A stretch of DNA of 64,000 nucleotides from Zoogloea sp041914405 (GCF_041914405.1 NZ_JAYSDK010000007.1:62001-126000), one strand, 5' to 3'; shown: positions 36,441 to 45,453, counted from the first letter of the stretch. The notes: generated from the sequence alone by a model not told the origin. Translations and numbers: made by a program.

Positions 36441-37601
36441 TTACAGCGTGTGGAGGCGGTCGCCGCGCAGGAAGCCGATGAGCGGCTGGGTGAGATCCTT
36501 GCCCAGGGCGATGACCTTGAACAGCTCGCCCATTTCGTGGGGGCCGGTGAGGCGCTGCACTGCCTTGGCGGCGCGGATGTAATCGACGCTGTCCTCCGGC
36601 GCCCGGCGGGCCAGGCATTCCAAGACCCCACAGTTGAACAACAGCGTCGCCTGGTTGGTGTAGCCGAGTACGTCGAGGCCGGCCTCGAAACCGGCTTCGG
36701 CTACCGCGGTGAAGTCCACGAAGGCGGTGATGTCGTTGAGCCCAGGCCACAGGAAGGGGTCGCCGTGGGCGTGGTGGCGGAAGTAGCACAGCAGGGTGCC
36801 GGTGCCACGGCTGTCGAGGTAATACTCAGCCCGCGGATAGCCGTAGTCCACCAGCAGCATGGCGCCGCGTTCCAGGCGCGCCGCCCATTCGGCGATCCAG
36901 GCCCGCCCGGCGAGGTTGATCTCGCTGACGTACTCGCCTTCGTCGGGCAGCGGCACGTCAAGGGCGGCGGCCGCCTCGGCGACCTTGCCGCCTGCCGGCT
37001 TGTCTGCCCAGACGAAACTACCGTCGGCGCCGAGGGCCACGCCACGCTCGAAGATGCCGTCCGGTCGCCAGGCGACGAGGTGCACTGGCATTACATCGAG
37101 CACTTCGTTGGCGACCAGTGCGCCGGAGAAGTGTTCAGGCAGACTGTCCAGCCAGCGGACCCGGGAGGCCAGATGGGGCGCTTTGGCGGCGAGCGTGTCG
37201 AACTGGCGTTCGCGCAGTTCGCCGGAGACTTCGAGGATGCCGTAGCTTTCAGGCAGCGCCCCGCGGTGTTCCAACTCGAGCAGCAGGTCGGCGGCCAGCA
37301 GGCCGGTGCCGGCGCCGGCCTCGATGATGTGGGGCGCCGACAATTCCATGACCTGCTGGACTTGGGCCGCCAGTGCCTGGCCGAACAGCGGGGTCAGTTC
37401 AGGCGCGGTGATGAAGTCGCCACCGGGGCCGAATTTGTGGGCGCCGCCGCTGTAGTAGCCGAGGCCAGGCGTGTACAGCGCTTCGGCCATGTAGGTGGCG
37501 AAGGAGATCCAGCCGTCCTGGGCCTCGATCAGGCTGCGCAGGCGGGAAACGAGGCGTGCGCTCTGTTCGAGGGCGTCGGCGGAGGGCTGGGGCAGGTTCA
37601 T
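36441..37601 (-). CDS. MidA/NDUFAF7-family SAM-dependent methyltransferase
   Basis: This 386-residue protein has the NDUFAF7/MidA arrangement: YMAEALYTPGLGYYSGG, FGPGGDFITAPELTPLFGQ, SAM-binding IIEAGAGTGLLAADLL, and VANEVLDVMPVHLV. In eukaryotes NDUFAF7 methylates an arginine of a complex I subunit; the bacterial target is not known. It is divergent from the pteridine reductase gene, with a 113-bp gap. Confidence 0.92.
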   Translation of the reverse strand: MNLPQPSADALEQSARLVSRLRSLIEAQDGWISFATYMAEALYTPGLGYYSGGAHKFGPGGDFITAPELTPLFGQALAAQVQQVMELSAPHIIEAGAGTGLLAADLLLELEHRGALPESYGILEVSGELRERQFDTLAAKAPHLASRVRWLDSLPEHFSGALVANEVLDVMPVHLVAWRPDGIFERGVALGADGSFVWADKPAGGKVAEAAAALDVPLPDEGEYVSEINLAGRAWIAEWAARLERGAMLLVDYGYPRAEYYLDSRGTGTLLCYFRHHAHGDPFLWPGLNDITAFVDFTAVAEAGFEAGLDVLGYTNQATLLFNCGVLECLARRAPEDSVDYIRAAKAVQRLTGPHEMGELFKVIALGKDLTQPLIGFLRGDRLHTL

Positions 37602-37714
37602 GGCGGGGGCGGATAGGGGAAAATCTGTATTTTACCCGTTCGTTGCAGTGCACCGTCGAGGGGTCGGGGGCCGTATGATTACGCCCTTCGCTTGGATTTG
37701 CTCCCCTGGTAGTC

Positions 37715-38464
37715 ATGATTGAAGATCCGATCGCCCCGGTCGTGCTGGTGACGGGAGGCGCACGGCGCGTCGGCGCCGAAATCGTGCGTTGCCTGCACGC
37801 CGCCGGCGCGCAGGTGGTGGTGCATTATCGCCATTCCCGCGACGAGGCCGAGGGCCTGGTCGCCGACCTCGGGGGGCGGCGTCCCGGCTCGGCCGTAGCC
37901 CTGTGCGCTGACCTGCTCGATGGTGCGGCGCTGCCGGGCCTGGTGGAGGCCGCCGTGGGTCATTTCGGTAGGCTTGATGGGCTGGTCAACAACGCATCGA
38001 GCTTTTTTCCGACGGCCCTGGGGGATATCGACGAAACGGCATGGTTCGACCTTATCGGTTCCAACCTGAAGGCACCTCTGTTTCTTGCCCAGGCGGCGGC
38101 CCCCCACCTGACGGCGAGCGGCGGGGCGATCGTCAATATCGTCGACATTCACGCCGAGCGGCCCTTGAAGGGCTACCCTTTGTACTGTGCGGCGAAGGCC
38201 GGACTGCTCGGCCTGACCCGTGCCTTGGCGCTGGAACTGGCGCCGCGAGTACGGGTGAACGGTGTTGCGCCGGGGGCGATCGAGTGGCCCGACGACGGGC
38301 AGTTTCCGCCGCTGGAGCGGGAGCGCATCGTCGCCCATACGCTGCTGGGGCGGGTCGGTTCGCCGGCCGACATCGCCCGCACGGTGCGCTTCCTGCTGTT
38401 CGATGCGCCCTATGTGACCGGGCAGATCCTGTCGGTGGACGGTGGCCGCAGCGCCCACCTTTGA
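37715..38464 (+). CDS. Pteridine reductase-like short-chain dehydrogenase
   Basis: This 249-residue SDR has a TGGARRVG cofactor motif (the R-R variant typical of FolM/pteridine reductases for NADPH), VNNASSFFPT, and the catalytic Y-x3-K in YPLYCAAKAG. It likely reduces dihydropterins or dihydrofolate; a quinonoid or ribitol substrate cannot be excluded. It is followed 67 nt later by ttcA. Confidence 0.88.
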   Translation: MIEDPIAPVVLVTGGARRVGAEIVRCLHAAGAQVVVHYRHSRDEAEGLVADLGGRRPGSAVALCADLLDGAALPGLVEAAVGHFGRLDGLVNNASSFFPTALGDIDETAWFDLIGSNLKAPLFLAQAAAPHLTASGGAIVNIVDIHAERPLKGYPLYCAAKAGLLGLTRALALELAPRVRVNGVAPGAIEWPDDGQFPPLERERIVAHTLLGRVGSPADIARTVRFLLFDAPYVTGQILSVDGGRSAHL

Positions 38465-38478
38465 GCTAATTAACATTT

Positions 38479-38512
38479 ATGCCGATCGGCATTGAGGCGA
38501 TCGGACTATAAT
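38479..38512 (+). promoter_or_regulatory. ttcA promoter with a 14-bp palindrome over the -35 position
   Basis: TATAAT (38507-38512) is a perfect -10 box 20 nt before the ttcA ATG. No -35 hexamer is seen; instead a perfect 14-bp palindrome, ATGCCGATCGGCAT (38479-38492), covers that position, and its inner GATCGG recurs at 38499-38504. This suggests an activator- or repressor-controlled promoter. Confidence 0.55.
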
Positions 38513-38531
38513 TTTCGGAAATTTAATTGAC

Positions 38532-39467
38532 ATGGAAAATGTAGTGCCAGCCCTTGCCAACCAGGCCGTTGATCAGCCCGAGACGGAAAGCCGTCATTCC
38601 AACACCTTCCTGCGCCTGAAGAAGTTCCTGATGCGCAAGGTGGGCGAGGCCATTGGCGATTACCGGATGATCGAGGACGGTGATGTGGTGATGGTCTGCA
38701 TGTCCGGCGGAAAGGATTCGTTCACCCTGCTGAGCCTGCTGATGGAGCTGCGGGAGCGGGCGCCGATCGATTTCCGCATTGTCGCGATGAACCTCGATCA
38801 GAAGCAGCCCGGTTTTCCGGATCACGTGTTGCCGGCGTACTTCGAATCCATCGGGGTGGAATACCGGATCGTTACCGAAGATACATATAAAATTGTCAAG
38901 GACAAGATTCCGGAAGGCAAGACGACCTGCTCACTGTGTTCGCGCCTGCGGCGGGGCATCATCTATCGCACCGCGAAGGAAGTCGGCGCGACCAAGATCG
39001 CCCTTGGCCACCATCGCGATGACATGATCGAGACCCTGTTCCTGAACATGTTCTTCGGCGGCAAGATGAAGGGCATGCCCCCCAAGTTGGTCAGTGACGA
39101 CGGGCAGAACGTAGTCATCCGGCCGCTGGCCTACTGCTCGGAGAAGGACATCGAGCGTTTTGCGCGGGGCATGGAGTACCCGATCATTCCGTGCAACCTG
39201 TGCGGCAGCCAGGAAAATGCCCAGCGCAAGCAGATCAAGACCATGCTGCGCGACTGGGATGAGCGTTTCCCTGGGCGTATCGTGTCGATCGCCACGGCCA
39301 TGAAGAACATCGTGCCGTCGCATATGGCGGACGCGGAGCTGTTCGACTTCCGCAATGTGTCGCGGGATACCCAGGTCGAACAGGGCGACATTGTTTTCGA
39401 CAACCCGGAGCTGCCGGCTCATGCCGACGACAAGGCAGCCATTCCGATCGGAATCTGGAAGAACTGA
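38532..39467 (+). CDS. ttcA: tRNA 2-thiocytidine(32) synthetase
   Basis: This 311-residue enzyme has PP-loop SGGKDSF for ATP activation and the two CxxC pairs CSLC and CNLC that bind a [4Fe-4S] cluster. GHHRDDMIETLFLNMFFGGKMK is the family signature. It thiolates C32 in certain tRNAs. The 5' leader is very short. Transcribed from a palindrome-bearing promoter. Confidence 0.96.
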   Translation: MENVVPALANQAVDQPETESRHSNTFLRLKKFLMRKVGEAIGDYRMIEDGDVVMVCMSGGKDSFTLLSLLMELRERAPIDFRIVAMNLDQKQPGFPDHVLPAYFESIGVEYRIVTEDTYKIVKDKIPEGKTTCSLCSRLRRGIIYRTAKEVGATKIALGHHRDDMIETLFLNMFFGGKMKGMPPKLVSDDGQNVVIRPLAYCSEKDIERFARGMEYPIIPCNLCGSQENAQRKQIKTMLRDWDERFPGRIVSIATAMKNIVPSHMADAELFDFRNVSRDTQVEQGDIVFDNPELPAHADDKAAIPIGIWKN

Positions 39468-39555
39468 TTGATGAGTCACCGTCCTGCCCCCGCCGGGAGC
39501 CGACAGCTCCGGTGCCAGCCCAAGCTGTCCGCTGCAGATCGCGGAGCCGTCCAGC

Positions 39556-40419
39556 ATGCATGATCGCGCCAAGGTGCCTTGCCTCCTCCTTGCTGAAATC
39601 GCCGGCGGCGTTCACCTTGCCGAAAAGCTGGGCGAGGCCGAGGCTGCCTACGCGGTCGAGCGCAGTCTGAACCGCATGTCCCGCTGCGCGGAGGCCTATC
39701 AGGCGCTTGGTTTTGCGGTAAAGAGCGACTCCCTGGTAGCCCATTTCCCGGATGCCGATTCGGCCCTGCTGGCGGCCCGGGAGATGCGGGAGCGGGTGCG
39801 CGCCTTGCCGCCGATGAGCGGCATTAAGCTGGTACTGAAGGCTGGCGTGGTGCTGGAGACGGAGGCGGAAGGGCTTGGGCTGGATGCCGAGAAGCTCGCT
39901 GTGCTGCTAGTCGAGAGCCATGGCCCGGACAGCATTGCGGTGTCGGAAAACCTTGGGCGGGTATTGACGCCCTCCCTGCGGCGCCTGTTGGGGCATGCGG
40001 AAGACAGCCTGGGTGAAATGCCCATCCCGGTTCTCGAACTCGGAGAGGCGCCGCCGCCGAGCCCCGCCGAGCTGCGCCAGGAGGCCCAGCATGCCCAGAA
40101 GCAGATGCGCGTCAGCTACCGCGGGCAGAACTGGGTGGTTGACGGGACTCGGCCAGCGCTGTTGTTTGGGCGCGATACCGGCAACGATATCGTGATTTCC
40201 GATCCGCGCGTGTCCCGCCGGCACGCCCGCCTTGAGCTGCGGAATGGCTTGTTCTATCTGGCCGATTCGAGCACCAACGGTACCTTCCTGCTCGAGGAGG
40301 GCACGCCCGAGCATTGCGTCAAGCGCGAGGAATTCATCCTCGGTGAGAAGGGGCACATCGGCTGTGGTTTTTCCGTCAACGACAACATGTCGGACGTGGT
40401 CGCCTTCGCCCTGGATTGA
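39556..40419 (+). CDS. FHA-domain protein with degenerate adenylate-cyclase-like N-terminus
   Basis: This 287-residue protein's residues 1-165 resemble a class III nucleotide cyclase fold by pattern (LLLAEIAGGVHLAEKLGEAEA, FPDADSALLAAREMRERV), but the metal-binding Asp pair and catalytic Asn-Arg are not evident. Residues about 185-280 form an FHA domain, LLFGRDTGNDIVISDPRVSRRHARLEL then DSSTNGTFL, with the Gly-Arg, Ser-Arg-x-His and Asn-Gly phosphothreonine-binding signatures. It probably binds phosphoproteins. No Ser/Thr kinase is adjacent. Confidence 0.85.
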   Translation: MHDRAKVPCLLLAEIAGGVHLAEKLGEAEAAYAVERSLNRMSRCAEAYQALGFAVKSDSLVAHFPDADSALLAAREMRERVRALPPMSGIKLVLKAGVVLETEAEGLGLDAEKLAVLLVESHGPDSIAVSENLGRVLTPSLRRLLGHAEDSLGEMPIPVLELGEAPPPSPAELRQEAQHAQKQMRVSYRGQNWVVDGTRPALLFGRDTGNDIVISDPRVSRRHARLELRNGLFYLADSSTNGTFLLEEGTPEHCVKREEFILGEKGHIGCGFSVNDNMSDVVAFALD

Positions 40420-40445
40420 GCAGTCCACTGCTTCCTGCTCAAAAG

Positions 40446-40472
40446 AAAAAGGGCCGCTCTTGCGGCCCTTTT
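40446..40472. terminator. Bidirectional Rho-independent terminator
   Basis: AAAAAGGGCCGC pairs with GCGGCCCTTTT around a TCTT loop, between the FHA gene and the convergent psiF-like gene. A-run and T-run on the two sides allow termination in both directions. Confidence 0.88.
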
Positions 40473-40501
40473 CATGTGCGTAAAGCCGGCCTGGCGGCCG
40501 C

Positions 40502-40804
40502 TCAGCCCTTCAGGCAGCTACTCATGAACTTCTTGCGTTCATCACCCTTCAAGGCCTTCTCGCCGGCTTCCTTGTTACAGGACTTCATCTTGTCCTGCTG
40601 GGTGGTCTTACCATCTTTGGCGGCAGCGGCGGGTTTGGCCGACAGACAGTCCTTCATGAAGGCCTTGCGTTCATCGCCCTTTTTGTCGGCGGCGGAGGCA
40701 TTGCATTCCTTCATCTTGTTTTGCTGGGCGGTCGCAGCAAAGGCTGCGGGCGCCAGGCTGGCAGCAAACAGGGAAACGGCGACGCTCAGGATCATTTTTT
40801 TCAT
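40502..40804 (-). CDS. PsiF-repeat periplasmic protein
   Basis: This 100-residue protein has a signal peptide (MKKMILSVAVSLFAASLAPA) and two PsiF repeats, QQNKMKECNASAADKKGDER then QQDKMKSCNKEAGEKALKGD, each with the paired Cys spacing. PsiF in E. coli is phosphate-starvation induced; its function is unknown. ATG 40804 has GGAGTGG upstream. Confidence 0.9.
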   Translation of the reverse strand: MKKMILSVAVSLFAASLAPAAFAATAQQNKMKECNASAADKKGDERKAFMKDCLSAKPAAAAKDGKTTQQDKMKSCNKEAGEKALKGDERKKFMSSCLKG

Positions 40805-40929
40805 TGTGCCACTCCTCGTATGGACGGTTTGTCGGTACTGCGCATGCATCATAAACGCAGCGCGGGACAAACTGTTGACAGCGGAGAGGCGCGCCAGTGC
40901 TTTGTTTGCGACCGGATGTGACAGGGCGG

Positions 40930-41865
40930 CTAGAAGCCGCTCTCTTCCATCGCACGACGCTGGCGGTCGACGAATTCCTGGGTCGAGTCGATGCCGCGCA
41001 GCAGCAGGATCGTTGAACGCACCGCGGCTTCGAGCAATACGGCCAAGTTGCGGCCGGCGGCCACCGGCAGCACGACGCGGCGCACCGGTACGCCGAGGAT
41101 CGGCTGCTGCTCACCATCCAAAGTCAGCCGCAGGGGGTCTTCCTGGCCCGGCTGGCGGCGCTGAAGGTGAACCACCAGCTTGAGCTTCATCTTTCGCCGG
41201 CAAGCGGTCTCGCCGAAGATCGTGCGGATGTTGAGGATGCCAAGACCGCGCACCTCGATGACGTCCTGCAGCAGCTCCGGGCAGCGCCCTTCCAGCACGG
41301 TTGGGGCGATGCGCGAGAACTCGACGATATCGTCGGCGACGAGGCCGTGGCCGCGGGAGATCAGCTCCAGCGCCAGTTCCGACTTGCCGGCCCCGGAGTC
41401 GCCGGTGATGAACACCCCGAGGCCCAGCACGTCCATCAGTACCCCGTGCAGCGCGACTCGTTCGGCCAGCTGGCGCGAAAGATAGTTACGCAGGAGGTCG
41501 ATGACGTTCGCGGAGGGTAGCGGGCTGGCGAAGAGGGCAATGTCCTCGTTCGCGCAGAGGGTGCGGATGATGCTCGGGATCTCTTCGTCGTCGGCCACGA
41601 TGAGGGCCGGCGGGGCGTAGGAGAGGATTTCCCGAACGTGGTGGATGACCTTCTCGCGGGTCTGGCGGCGGGCCCAGGCGAGCTCGGAGGAGCCGAGGAT
41701 CTGCAGGCGGTCCGGGTGGATCAGGTTGAGGTGGCCGACCATGTCGGCAGGCCAGATACGGTCTTCCGAGACCGAAATGCGGGTCGCCAGGCTGCCGCAG
41801 ATGTGGCGCAGCCGCAGGCGCTCCAGGTTGTCGTCAAACAGCCGGCTGACCGTCGTCTGACGCAT
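40930..41865 (-). CDS. hprK: HPr kinase/phosphorylase
   Basis: This 311-residue protein has the N-terminal USP-like domain and C-terminal P-loop kinase domain, with Walker A GDSGAGKS (155-162), the family motif RGHGLVADDIVEF and a C-terminal region ending near residue 305. It phosphorylates Ser of HPr/NPr-type proteins. ATG 41865 is used; it overlaps the ptsN 3' end by 32 nt. rapZ, the usual next gene, is not found here; psiF follows. Confidence 0.95.
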   Translation of the reverse strand: MRQTTVSRLFDDNLERLRLRHICGSLATRISVSEDRIWPADMVGHLNLIHPDRLQILGSSELAWARRQTREKVIHHVREILSYAPPALIVADDEEIPSIIRTLCANEDIALFASPLPSANVIDLLRNYLSRQLAERVALHGVLMDVLGLGVFITGDSGAGKSELALELISRGHGLVADDIVEFSRIAPTVLEGRCPELLQDVIEVRGLGILNIRTIFGETACRRKMKLKLVVHLQRRQPGQEDPLRLTLDGEQQPILGVPVRRVVLPVAAGRNLAVLLEAAVRSTILLLRGIDSTQEFVDRQRRAMEESGF

Positions 41866-42319
41866 GGCTGCCCCATTGGGCGAAAAGGGCATGGGCAGCC
41901 TGTGCATCGGCTGCGCTCATCAGTTGCTCGCGGAAATTGCGGTCGCTAAACATCTGGGCTAGCTCGGACAGCAGCTGGAGGTGGTGCTCGTTGGCCTGTT
42001 CGGGAACCAGCAGCACGAACAGCATCGAGACGGGGCGTCCGTCGGGGGCGTCGAAGGGGACAGGGTCGGCGAGGCGGATGAAGGCTCCCAGCGCTTCCTT
42101 GAGGCCCTTGATGCGGCCGTGGGGAATGGCGATGCCCTGGCCAAGGCCGGTGGAGCCGAGCTTCTCGCGGGCAAACAGGCTGTCAAAGACGGTGCTGCGG
42201 CCGATGCCGTGGTTGTTCTCGAACAGCAGGCCGGCTTGCTCGAAAGCACGCTTCTTGCTGCTCGCCTCGAGTCCGACGACCACATTGGTCGGCGGCAAAA
42301 GTTTGGCGATGAGGTTCAT
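41834..42319 (-). CDS. ptsN: PTS-Ntr EIIA component
   Basis: This 161-residue EIIA(Ntr) carries phosphorylation site His67 in IAIPHGRIKG. It acts in the nitrogen-related phosphotransfer chain that regulates potassium transport, PHB storage and sigma-54 functions. It follows hpf by 159 nt, a gap with its own possible promoter, and overlaps hprK. Confidence 0.96.
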   Translation of the reverse strand: MNLIAKLLPPTNVVVGLEASSKKRAFEQAGLLFENNHGIGRSTVFDSLFAREKLGSTGLGQGIAIPHGRIKGLKEALGAFIRLADPVPFDAPDGRPVSMLFVLLVPEQANEHHLQLLSELAQMFSDRNFREQLMSAADAQAAHALFAQWGSHASDDGQPAV

Positions 42320-42428
42320 GCGAGGACTCTCCCGTGTGCGGAGCGGGCCGACACAGGTTGCCGGTGAAAGGCGATTCAGGAAGATCCGGAGGCGAGGGCC
42401 GCCGGGGCCGTTGTGTCAATTGGGGCGC

Positions 42429-42456
42429 ATTATAGCCACAACGGTCCCGGGGAAAA
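42429..42456 (-). promoter_or_regulatory. Possible ptsN promoter
   Basis: On the minus strand TATAAT lies at 42434-42429, with a weak -35 (TTTTCC, about 16 bases upstream). It would give an approximately 100-nt leader to ptsN and explain the 159-nt gap after hpf in an otherwise compact operon. Confidence 0.35.
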
Positions 42457-42478
42457 GCGTATTACTTAGCGCCGGGAA

Positions 42479-42802
42479 TCAGGACTCGGCGAGGTGCTGC
42501 TTCAGGGAGTCGTGACCGTGGTCGCTGGTCTTGTCCTTGTACTTCAGGACCTGACGGTCGAGCTTGTCGATCAGCCCGTCGATGGCTGCGTACATGTCGG
42601 CATCTTCGTTCTCGACGTAGATGTCCTTGCCGCGCACGTGCACGGTGACTTCGGCCTTCTGACGCAGCTTTTCCACCGAGAGGATCACGCCGACGCTGGT
42701 GACGTTGTCGAAGTGGCGGATTACGCGATCGAGCTTGGTCGTGACGTACTCGCGGATGGCCGGCGTAACTTCGACGTGATGCCCCGTGATGTTGAGGTTC
42801 AT
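42479..42802 (-). CDS. hpf: Ribosome hibernation promoting factor, short type
   Basis: This 107-residue protein matches short HPF/YfiA: MNLNITGHHVEVTPAIREYV, KLDRVIRHFDNV, ADMYAAIDGLIDKLDRQVLKYKDK. It binds 30S subunits to form inactive 100S dimers in starvation. The long-form C-terminal domain is absent. It is 16 nt downstream of rpoN, the classic order. Confidence 0.95.
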   Translation of the reverse strand: MNLNITGHHVEVTPAIREYVTTKLDRVIRHFDNVTSVGVILSVEKLRQKAEVTVHVRGKDIYVENEDADMYAAIDGLIDKLDRQVLKYKDKTSDHGHDSLKQHLAES

Positions 42803-42818
42803 GGTTGCTACCTTTCTG

Positions 42819-44279
42819 TCAGATGGTTTTGCGCAGACTGACCGGCGGAATATCGAGGGACTCGCGGTATTTTGCAATTGTCCGACGTGCCACGACGATA
42901 CCCTGCTGGCCCAACAACTCGGCAATCTTCGCGTCGGACAAGGGCTTCTTCTTGTCTTCCGCCCCCACGAGCTGGCGAATCAGCGCCCGAATCGCCGTCG
43001 AGGAAGCAGCCCCACCGCTGTCGGTGGCAACGTGACTGCCGAAAAAATACTTGAATTCGAAAATGCCCCGCGGCGTGGCCATGTACTTTTGGGTGGTCAC
43101 TCGCGAAACGGTGGATTCGTGTAGATCCAGCTGTTCGGCAATTTCCCGCAGGGTAAGCGGACGCATTGCCACATCGCCATAATCGAAGAACTGGCGCTGG
43201 CGGTCAACGATCGCTTGCGAAACTCGCTGGATGGTGTCGAAACGCTGCTGCACGTTCTTGATCAGCCAGCGCGCTTCCTGCAGGTGGCTCGACAGGGAGC
43301 CGCTGGCGCCGCGGTTGTCGCGCAGGATCTGGGCGTACAGCTGGTTGATGCGCAGGCGCGGCATCGCATCCGGGTTGAGGCTGACGACCCAGTTGCTGCG
43401 CTGCTTGCGGACCACCACGTCGGGTACCACGTAGCGAGTATCGGCCTGGGAGAACTGGGCGCCGGGGCGCGGGTTGAGGCCGAGGATCAGGGCATGCGCC
43501 TCGCGCAGGGTGTCGTCGCTGCAGCGCAGTGCGCGCTTGATCTTCAGGAAGTCGCGGGCGGCCAACAGTTCGAGATGTTCGCTGACGATGGCGATGGCGA
43601 GGTCGCGGGCTTCGCTGGTGGGCAGGGTGTGCAGTTGCAGGGCCAGGCACTGGCCCACGTCTTGGGCGCCAATGCCGGCTGGGTCAAGGCTCTGGATCTG
43701 GCGGAGAGCGATCTTGAGGTCGTCGAGCTCGATTTCCAGTTCGGGCGGGAGCAGCGGCAGCAGATCGGCCAAGTCCTGGCTGAGGTAGCCGTCGTCGTCG
43801 AGTGCCTCGATGAGGAAACGCACCAGGGCCCGGTCCCGGTCGGACAGGGGCGTGAGAGCGACCTGGGCGTCGAGGTGGTCGCGCAGGGACGGCACGGCAG
43901 CCTGGAATTCCTGAAAGTCGGTCTCGTCGTCGTCGTCGCGTTGTCCGCCGCTGCCAGCCGCAGCCCATTCGCCAGCTTCGCCGCCGTTGTCGAAATCGTG
44001 ATCCGGCTCGCGTTCCCGCTCAGCCTCGCGGGATTGCTCCTGCTCGCGTTCGTGGGCGGCCTCGCTGCCGGCCGGCGCCAGCGGGCCGGGTGCCTCGACG
44101 CGGCTCGAGCCGAGGTCACCCTCGGGCTCTTCCCGCTCGAGCATGGGGTTCTCCAGGAGGATCTTCTCGATCTCCTGGTTGAGTTCGAGGGTCGACAGCT
44201 GCAGCAGCTTGATGGATTGCTGCAGCTGGGGCGTCAGCGCGAGATGCTGGGAGAGTTTGAGCTGGAGGCTGGGCTTCAT
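42819..44279 (-). CDS. rpoN: RNA polymerase sigma-54 factor
   Basis: This 486-residue protein has region I rich in Gln/Leu (LSQHLALTPQLQQSIKLLQLS) for activator response, an acidic region II (about 50-125), core-binding domain, the HTH region (LTLREIAEQLDLHESTVSRVT) and the C-terminal RpoN box ARRTIAKYRE that reads the -24 element. Its presence fits the sigma-54 promoter at 7404-7418. Gene order is lptB-rpoN-hpf-ptsN. Confidence 0.97.
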   Translation of the reverse strand: MKPSLQLKLSQHLALTPQLQQSIKLLQLSTLELNQEIEKILLENPMLEREEPEGDLGSSRVEAPGPLAPAGSEAAHEREQEQSREAEREREPDHDFDNGGEAGEWAAAGSGGQRDDDDETDFQEFQAAVPSLRDHLDAQVALTPLSDRDRALVRFLIEALDDDGYLSQDLADLLPLLPPELEIELDDLKIALRQIQSLDPAGIGAQDVGQCLALQLHTLPTSEARDLAIAIVSEHLELLAARDFLKIKRALRCSDDTLREAHALILGLNPRPGAQFSQADTRYVVPDVVVRKQRSNWVVSLNPDAMPRLRINQLYAQILRDNRGASGSLSSHLQEARWLIKNVQQRFDTIQRVSQAIVDRQRQFFDYGDVAMRPLTLREIAEQLDLHESTVSRVTTQKYMATPRGIFEFKYFFGSHVATDSGGAASSTAIRALIRQLVGAEDKKKPLSDAKIAELLGQQGIVVARRTIAKYRESLDIPPVSLRKTI

Positions 44280-44294
44280 GAGTCGTATCGGGCC

Positions 44295-45017
44295 TCAGAG
44301 CCTGAAGTGCTCGCCAAGGTACACCTGGCGGACCTGTTCGTTATGAACGATCTCGTCCGGGCGGCCACTGGCCAGCACTTCGCCGGCGTTGATGATGAAG
44401 GCACGGTCGCAGATGCCAAGGGTTTCACGGACGTTGTGGTCGGTGATCAACACACCGATCCCCTTGTCCTTCAGGAAGCGGATGATCTTCTGGATGTCGA
44501 TGACGGCGATCGGATCGACGCCGGCGAAGGGTTCATCCAGCAGGATCAGGCGTGGGTCAGTGGCCAGCGCGCGGGCGATTTCGCAGCGCCGGCGTTCGCC
44601 GCCGGACAGGGAGATCGCAGTGCTGTCGCGCAGGTGATCGATGCCCAGTTCGTTCAGCAGCTCGTCGAGGCGGCTGGCGATCTGCGGCTTGGAAAGGTTC
44701 TGCAGCTCAAGTACAGCCTGGATGTTCTCGGCTACCGTCAGCTTGCGGAAGACGCTCATCTCCTGCGGCAGGTAGGACAGCCCGAGGCGCGCGCGCTGGT
44801 GGATGGGCCGATGGGTCAGCACCTCGTCGTCGAGGGTGATCTCGCCGCCGTCGGCGGCCACCAGGCCGACGATCATGTAGAAGCAGGTGGTCTTGCCTGC
44901 GCCATTGGGGCCGAGCAAACCCACTACCTCGCCGCTGCCGACGTTGAAGGAAACGTCGTGAACGACCGTGCGGGCCTTGTACTTCTTGCGCAGGTTGCTG
45001 ACTTTAAGCAGGCTCAT
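44295..45017 (-). CDS. lptB: LPS export ABC transporter ATP-binding protein
   Basis: This 240-residue ATPase has Walker A GPNGAGKT, signature SLSGGERRR, Walker B LILLDEPFAGVDP and the His switch ITDHNV. The family motif YLPQEMSVFRKLTV is LptB-specific. It powers LPS transport with LptFG. lptC and lptA, normally directly upstream, are not in this window: recX precedes it with a 14-nt overlap. Confidence 0.95.
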   Translation of the reverse strand: MSLLKVSNLRKKYKARTVVHDVSFNVGSGEVVGLLGPNGAGKTTCFYMIVGLVAADGGEITLDDEVLTHRPIHQRARLGLSYLPQEMSVFRKLTVAENIQAVLELQNLSKPQIASRLDELLNELGIDHLRDSTAISLSGGERRRCEIARALATDPRLILLDEPFAGVDPIAVIDIQKIIRFLKDKGIGVLITDHNVRETLGICDRAFIINAGEVLASGRPDEIVHNEQVRQVYLGEHFRL

Positions 45018-45453
45018 CGCCGGGTTGTTCTTTCAGGACTCTACGAATGATTTCGGTGGAAAAGCCGCGACCTTGAAGAAATCTCGCCTGCCGTGCCCAT
45101 TCTCGCGCGTCTGCGGGCGGCGTGGCGAACTTTCGGCGGTGGATGTCGCGCGCGCGTTCGAGTTCGCTGTCTGTGGTGTTTTCCTCGATTGCGTCGCCGA
45201 TCAGTTCGGCGGACACGCCACGGCGGCTCAGTTCCAGTTTCAGGCGGGCGGCGCCGAAGCGGCTGGCCTTCGCGCGCACATAGGCATCGGCGAAGCGGGC
45301 GTCGGACAGCAGGCCAAGGTCCACGAGGCGGTCGAGCTCGGCATCGACCTCCTCGGGGCTGCCGAGTGCGCCGAGCTTACGTGCCAGCTCCATGCGGGAG
45401 TGCTCCCGTTGGGCCAGGCAGCGCAGCGCGCGCTCATGCAGGTTCATCGCCAT
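45004..45453 (-). CDS. recX: Recombination regulatory protein RecX
   Basis: This 149-residue helical protein with three-helix repeats (LAQREHSRMELARKL, LVDLGLLSDARFADAYVRAKASRFG, ARFLQGRGFSTEIIRRVL) modulates RecA filaments. It follows recA by 28 nt. Two in-frame ATGs (45453, 45447) are possible starts. Confidence 0.94.
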   Translation of the reverse strand: MAMNLHERALRCLAQREHSRMELARKLGALGSPEEVDAELDRLVDLGLLSDARFADAYVRAKASRFGAARLKLELSRRGVSAELIGDAIEENTTDSELERARDIHRRKFATPPADAREWARQARFLQGRGFSTEIIRRVLKEQPGDEPA

